The notes beneath the pieces were generated by a model, which worked only from the letters and a program-made list of their open reading frames with translations, did not search any database and was not told where the DNA came from. From Planctomycetota bacterium (GTDB taxonomy: Bacteria > Planctomycetota > Phycisphaerae > Tepidisphaerales > Tepidisphaeraceae), in the NCBI GenBank assembly GCA_029777755.1, contig JAKORQ010000650.1:1-11634 (forward strand): DNA of 11,634 nucleotides, given 5' to 3'. Every line of letters starts with the position of its first letter. Positions within the stretch are counted from its first letter, which is position 1. The translations under genes were made by a program, and so were the position numbers. Of this stretch, positions 8,154 through 11,634 are shown in pieces.

Positions 8154-9062
8154 TCAGCAGATCAGGCCGCGCTTGGCGCCCGGGCCATGGCCGACCGGGT
8201 TTTCGCCGATCCACCGCTCGTCGGCCGGCTCGCTGGCGAGCTGGTAGCGCGAGTCGCTGGAGAGCCGGATGCGATTGGCTGTCTGGTTGTCCATCCCCGC
8301 GTGCACGGTGAACACCGTGAAGACCAGCACGTCACCTGCGCGGTATAGGGGAGTCGTCAGCCATCGCCCGCCCAGGCTCTTCTGGATCTGGTTGGGATTC
8401 TTGCCGAGCCAACCGCCGGTGCCTTTCTGCCAGGCATCCAGCCCGGCCGGCCCCTCACGGTTCTCGCAGTAGCTGTCGACGTCCATCTTGCAGTAGCTCT
8501 CGCGCAGCTTCCGATGGTTGTTTGATCCTTCAAGGATCATCAGGCCGCCCAGTTCCGTGTCGATGTCGCCGATGGGCGTCCACGCGGTGTAAAGCCGAGG
8601 CGTACCGCGCCCCATGTAAACCACATCGCAGTGAGAGGCCGTGCCAGGGCCGGGGAAGATTGTCCTGAACCAGGTGTAATCGAAGTGCCTGACCTCGCCG
8701 CCAAGGAACTCGCGCCAGAACTCCATCATCGGGCCGGAGTAGAGAACGCTGTGAAGTTGCGGGTTGCCGTTGGCGACGGTCTCCATGACCTTGTCGTAGC
8801 GCATGCCGGGCCGGGCACGAGCTTCCATGATGTCGGCGTCCGGGGCGAGGTAACCCGCGGCCGCCAGGCGGCTGCAGACTTCCCGCCGGGCGTCCAGGAC
8901 TTCCTCGCGGTTTAGAAGTCCCGGCAAAAATAGATACCCCTCGGCATCCATCCGGCGGCGCAGCTCCTCGACATCCCCAAGGGCATCACTTGAGTCACGC
9001 AGATCGAATACTTCGTTCACGACGTGGCCCCAACAGCGGGGCTGAACCAATGTTTGCGACAT
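8154..9062 (-). CDS. Phytanoyl-CoA dioxygenase (PhyH) family Fe(II)/2-oxoglutarate oxygenase
   Basis: A 302-residue protein with the double-stranded beta-helix pattern of PhyH oxygenases, which use Fe(II), O2 and 2-oxoglutarate to hydroxylate small substrates. The metal triad is visible: His144 and Asp146 in the HCD motif of TASHCDVVYMG, and distal His254 in FTVFTVHAGMDNQ. Arg264 or Arg266 shortly after is the likely 2-oxoglutarate anchor (NRIRLSSDSRYQ). The N-terminal GYLFLPGLLNREEV is the typical entry of the family. ATG 9062 has a strong Shine-Dalgarno 10 bases upstream. There is no signal peptide, so it should be cytoplasmic. The substrate cannot be told; such paralogs are numerous in Planctomycetota and usually uncharacterised. 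It stands alone, divergent from murJ and convergent with queF, so context gives no pathway. Confidence 0.9.
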   Translation of the reverse strand: MSQTLVQPRCWGHVVNEVFDLRDSSDALGDVEELRRRMDAEGYLFLPGLLNREEVLDARREVCSRLAAAGYLAPDADIMEARARPGMRYDKVMETVANGNPQLHSVLYSGPMMEFWREFLGGEVRHFDYTWFRTIFPGPGTASHCDVVYMGRGTPRLYTAWTPIGDIDTELGGLMILEGSNNHRKLRESYCKMDVDSYCENREGPAGLDAWQKGTGGWLGKNPNQIQKSLGGRWLTTPLYRAGDVLVFTVFTVHAGMDNQTANRIRLSSDSRYQLASEPADERWIGENPVGHGPGAKRGLIC

Positions 9063-9072
9063 GTCTGCAATG

Positions 9073-9078
9073 TCCTCC
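9073..9078 (-). promoter_or_regulatory. Strong Shine-Dalgarno of the PhyH-family gene
   Basis: GGAGGA on the - strand lies 10 bases before the ATG at 9062. It is the best ribosome binding site in the window and fixes the start of this gene. Confidence 0.75.
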
Positions 9079-9180
9079 CGCTGATCTTAGGCATGGATGA
9101 GGTCCGATTTGTCAACTTACTTGCGATGCGATGCGACTCCGCTGAGAATGCAACCCGCCATTCAGGGATGAAAGGGTCGG

Positions 9181-10869
9181 ATGTCTTCTGCCGTGGATCA
9201 AAGCTCATTTCTCAGACATGCAAAGGTGATTTCGGCCCTGACGCTGGTGAGCCGGATTTTCGGAATGATCCGCGAGACGGCACTGGCGACGTTCTTGGGC
9301 GCAGGAGTGGTGGCAACCGCGTTTCGCGTGGCGTTTGCGGTCCCTAACCTTTTTCGCAAGCTGTTCGGGGAAGGGGCGCTGTCGGCCGCCTTTATTCCGC
9401 TCTACTCGCAGGCCCTGAAGGAGCAGTCGCCGGAGGAGGCGCGACGGTTCGCGGCCGCCAGCGTGAATCTCCTGACCGCCATCCTGGTGGCGATCACCAT
9501 CATCGGCGAGGCAATACTCATCTCCCTGATCATCTTCGCCGATCCACAGCGGCTGAGCTTCATCCTCATGCTCAAGCTGTCGGCCATCATGTTGCCATAC
9601 GTGGTGCTGATCTGCCTTACCGCCTTCCTGAGCGCCATTCTCCAGACGCATCGCTACTTCGCCATGCCTGCGTTTGCGCCGGTTCTGCTGAACATCATTC
9701 ACATTGCGGTAACGGCGTTCGGCGGATGGCTGCTGGGCATTACCGTCGCGGCCGACGATGCGGAGAAGCTACAGAAGCAGACTACGCTTGCCTGGTGGCT
9801 GGCGGCTTTCGTGGTGATCGCCGGTGTGGCGCAGATCCTGGTCCTGGTGCCGTCGCTGCGGCGCGTGGGGTTTCGCTTTTCGCTGCGGCAGAGCATCTGG
9901 ATTCCCCCGGTGCGCAGGATGCTCGTGCTGTCCATCCCGGTGGCGCTGGCGGCCGGCGTGCTGCAGATATCGGTGCTAATGGACAAGGGCATCTCCGCCT
10001 TCCTGGCGCAGGACCTGACGCGCGAAGGTCAATTGATCACGCATTTCTCGTTCTTTGGCCGGATGGTGCGTTATCCTATGGAACTGGGTGCGGTGCCGCG
10101 GCTGGACATGGCGCAGGTACTGTACCAGTTTCCCCTGGGCATATTCGCGATTGCCATCGCAACCGCCATCTTCCCCAGCCTCAGCAGCGATGCCCTGGAG
10201 AGGGACGGCTCGCGTTTCAACTCGAGTTTGCGCACAGGCATCGAGGCCACTCTTTTTGAGGGTTTTGCCGCCAGCGTTGGGCTGATCATCGTTCGTTACC
10301 CGGTGGTGCGGCTGCTGCTTCAGTATGGCGCGATGACCGAGCATGATGTGGCGCTGATCGCAAAGTCGCTGTGCATCTATTCATCGGCCATCTGGGCCTA
10401 CTCGATGCAGCAGATCATCAATCGCGCCTATTACGCACTGCATGACACCAAGACACCCTTTGTCATGTCGGTGGTGAACATAGTGATGAACCTTGTGATC
10501 GAGCTTCCGCTGCTCTGGACGCCGCTGGGCGAGGCTGCCATGGCCGCGGGAACTGCCTGCAGCTTTGCAGCGCAGTCGGTGATCATGCTGCTGATGCTCT
10601 GCCGGCGAATAGGTGATTTCGGCCTGCGACAGATATCTCTGAACGCGGCAAAGATGCTCATCGCGGCCGGGGTGATGTACGCGGTCTGCCACGCGGTGAC
10701 CTGCCTGCCGTTCTATCCCTCAGGCGGCGGAAAGAAGGAATCGCTGCTGCAACTGGCGATCCTCATATCCACCGGGGCGATTTCCTACCTGGGAGTAAGT
10801 CATCTCCTGGGCCTGCGCATGATGTGGGAGATGCTCGCATTTCGCCGCGGCGAGCAGACTCGAGCATAG
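9181..10869 (+). CDS. murJ: Lipid II flippase MurJ (MviN family)
   Basis: A 562-residue polytopic membrane protein of the MOP superfamily that moves lipid II across the cytoplasmic membrane for peptidoglycan synthesis. The family N-terminus is clear: SRIFGMIRETALATFLGAG (23 residues in), then VPNLFRKLFGEGALSAAFIP. Arg25, Arg31, Arg59 and Glu64 match E. coli R18, R24, R52 and E57. By eye, E. coli D39 corresponds to Thr46, and R270 to Val313 (MAQVLYQFP against YADRLMEFP). The protein is ~50 residues longer than E. coli MurJ, with extra residues in a loop near 190 (AADDAEKLQKQ) and around 275-305. The ATG at 9181 is preceded by AAAGGG at 9171-9176, only 4 bases away, a tight spacing. The gene is divergent from the PhyH-family gene across 118 bases in which I see no further gene. 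A TPR gene follows on the same strand. Confidence 0.93.
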   Translation: MSSAVDQSSFLRHAKVISALTLVSRIFGMIRETALATFLGAGVVATAFRVAFAVPNLFRKLFGEGALSAAFIPLYSQALKEQSPEEARRFAAASVNLLTAILVAITIIGEAILISLIIFADPQRLSFILMLKLSAIMLPYVVLICLTAFLSAILQTHRYFAMPAFAPVLLNIIHIAVTAFGGWLLGITVAADDAEKLQKQTTLAWWLAAFVVIAGVAQILVLVPSLRRVGFRFSLRQSIWIPPVRRMLVLSIPVALAAGVLQISVLMDKGISAFLAQDLTREGQLITHFSFFGRMVRYPMELGAVPRLDMAQVLYQFPLGIFAIAIATAIFPSLSSDALERDGSRFNSSLRTGIEATLFEGFAASVGLIIVRYPVVRLLLQYGAMTEHDVALIAKSLCIYSSAIWAYSMQQIINRAYYALHDTKTPFVMSVVNIVMNLVIELPLLWTPLGEAAMAAGTACSFAAQSVIMLLMLCRRIGDFGLRQISLNAAKMLIAAGVMYAVCHAVTCLPFYPSGGGKKESLLQLAILISTGAISYLGVSHLLGLRMMWEMLAFRRGEQTRA

Positions 10870-10897
10870 CGAGCGCCATTTGTCGGCCGATGCTTGC

Positions 10898-10926
10898 TTG
10901 GAGCCAAATCAGTTAGCTGATACCAT
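10898..10926 (+). promoter_or_regulatory. Candidate promoter for the TPR gene, possibly leaderless
   Basis: TTGGAG (10898-10903) and TACCAT (10921-10926) are separated by 17 bases, a normal sigma70-like layout with only partial matches. The -10 ends 7 bases before GTG 10934, so the mRNA would start at or beside the start codon. A 5-bp inverted repeat, ATCAG-TTAG-CTGAT (10908-10921), touches the -10 box and could be an operator or chance. Confidence 0.35.
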
Positions 10927-10933
10927 ATAGGTT

Positions 10934-11634
10934 GTGTTTCTTGCCCGAATCACCGATTCGCCCGTGGCGGCAGTTGGATTGCTCGTACTGGTGACGGTTG
11001 CGATTGTACTGCTGCTGCGGCACCTGGTCAGGCCATATCTCAAGTGGCGCCTGGTTCGTATTAGCGGTGATCTGACGACCGATCATCACCTGCCCGATGA
11101 AATTCCCGTGCCTCGACGTGAAGCCACACGCGTTTCCCGCGGCGAGTACACCTTTGACGAAGCCGTCGGGTGGATCGAGGCCTTCCTGGGGGAGCGGCGG
11201 ATGCATCCGCGCGCCAGGGAGTATCAGGCCGTCATCAAGAAGGCGGAGATTTACCGCGAGATGGCCAAGAAGATGGGCAGGGGGCTGTGGCGCGATGTAG
11301 ATAGGCTTGGCGCAAGGCTCTCTGAGATCGATCCGCTGGATCCTTCCGCATGGGTGGCACGCGGGCGGGCGATGCGCGAGCTGGGTAACTTTGCAGGCGC
11401 CATTCGCCAGTACCAGAAGGCGTTGGAGCTGAATCCATTCCACTCGGCCGCCTTCCCGGAACTGGCTGCCACGTGTCGCGCCATCGGGCAGCCTGGCAGG
11501 TTTCGCCCAGCGCTGCAGAGGGCACGTGAGGAGCTGGGCGAGACTCATCCGCTGACTATCGAGGGGCGCATCCAGCTCGGCGAACTGGTTCAGGTCTATG
11601 CCGACCCGATGGACCCGGCCACGCTCGCCCATAT
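10934..11634 (+). CDS. Membrane-anchored TPR-repeat protein, 3' truncated by window edge
   Basis: An open frame of at least 233 codons that runs off the right edge. An in-frame TAG at 10928-10930 closes it upstream, making GTG 10934 the first usable start; no clear Shine-Dalgarno precedes it. Residues 10-28 form a single hydrophobic helix (AVGLLVLVTVAIVLLL), with basic residues right after (RHLVRPYLKWRLVR), so most of the protein probably stays cytoplasmic. A TPR motif fits well at 137-170: Trp140, Gly144, Ala156, Tyr160, Ala163 and Pro168 occupy consensus positions 4, 8, 20, 24, 27 and 32. Weaker helical repeats follow. The middle (60-130) is charged and helical. The function is unknown; TPR proteins are scaffolds for complexes. 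It lies 64 bases after murJ on the same strand, so a link to the cell envelope is possible but only inferred. It could have its own promoter. Confidence 0.8.
   Translation, partial: MFLARITDSPVAAVGLLVLVTVAIVLLLRHLVRPYLKWRLVRISGDLTTDHHLPDEIPVPRREATRVSRGEYTFDEAVGWIEAFLGERRMHPRAREYQAVIKKAEIYREMAKKMGRGLWRDVDRLGARLSEIDPLDPSAWVARGRAMRELGNFAGAIRQYQKALELNPFHSAAFPELAATCRAIGQPGRFRPALQRAREELGETHPLTIEGRIQLGELVQVYADPMDPATLAH

Noticed and set aside
8139..8181. Possible terminator at the queF/PhyH convergence, including repeated TGGCGCCC at 8146 and 8174
   Set aside because: The copies are a direct repeat containing a short palindrome, not one stem. There is no T-run, and the second copy lies inside the dioxygenase coding region.
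9084..9115. TTGACA (9115-9110) and TAAGAT (9089-9084) on the - strand as a PhyH-family promoter
   Set aside because: The spacer is 20 bases, too long, and the implied transcription start would fall inside the GGAGGA Shine-Dalgarno.
10913..11632. 239-codon - strand open frame at the right edge
   Set aside because: Its translation is rich in Pro, Arg and Gln with no recognisable domain. The + strand of the same bases encodes a transmembrane helix and a consensus TPR.

Overview
The window is dense, GC-rich bacterial chromosome: eight protein-coding genes, two of them cut by the window edges, with short intergenic gaps and no RNA gene, mobile element or CRISPR array that I can see. The organism is Gram-negative-like, with an outer-membrane efflux lipoprotein and an RND pump. 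I infer a Planctomycetota-type bacterium, perhaps Phycisphaerae, from the UvrA zinc-site variant, a free-standing phytanoyl-CoA-dioxygenase-type enzyme and a MurJ with extra inserted segments. This rests on recall of family patterns, not on a search.

Left block, + strand (1-4581). This holds the C-terminal ~70% of an AcrB/MexB-type RND pump, an overlapping OprM/NodT-type outer-membrane lipoprotein, and 26 bases later a lone YlmA-like ABC ATPase. The pump and outer-membrane factor should form a tripartite efflux system with a periplasmic adaptor that presumably lies upstream of the window. The ATPase may be co-transcribed, but no ABC permease is present.

Middle block (4605-8138). uvrA (nucleotide excision repair) is on the - strand, converging on the ATPase gene with only 23 bases between. 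It is divergent from queF (queuosine pathway, preQ0 reduction) across a ~200-base promoter region.

Right block (8154-11634). A Fe(II)/2-oxoglutarate dioxygenase of the PhyH family is on the - strand, converging on queF with 15 bases between. It is divergent from murJ, the lipid II flippase. After murJ comes a membrane-anchored TPR protein that runs off the right edge.

I see no clearly new multi-gene system; most genes are housekeeping or familiar accessory genes. The points most worth a second look are two genes (queF and the TPR gene) that lack a Shine-Dalgarno and share the same -10-to-start spacing, suggesting leaderless mRNAs; a MurJ that appears to lack two charged cavity residues known from E. 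coli; a UvrA with a Cys/His version of its first zinc site; and an orphan ABC ATPase placed behind an efflux operon.
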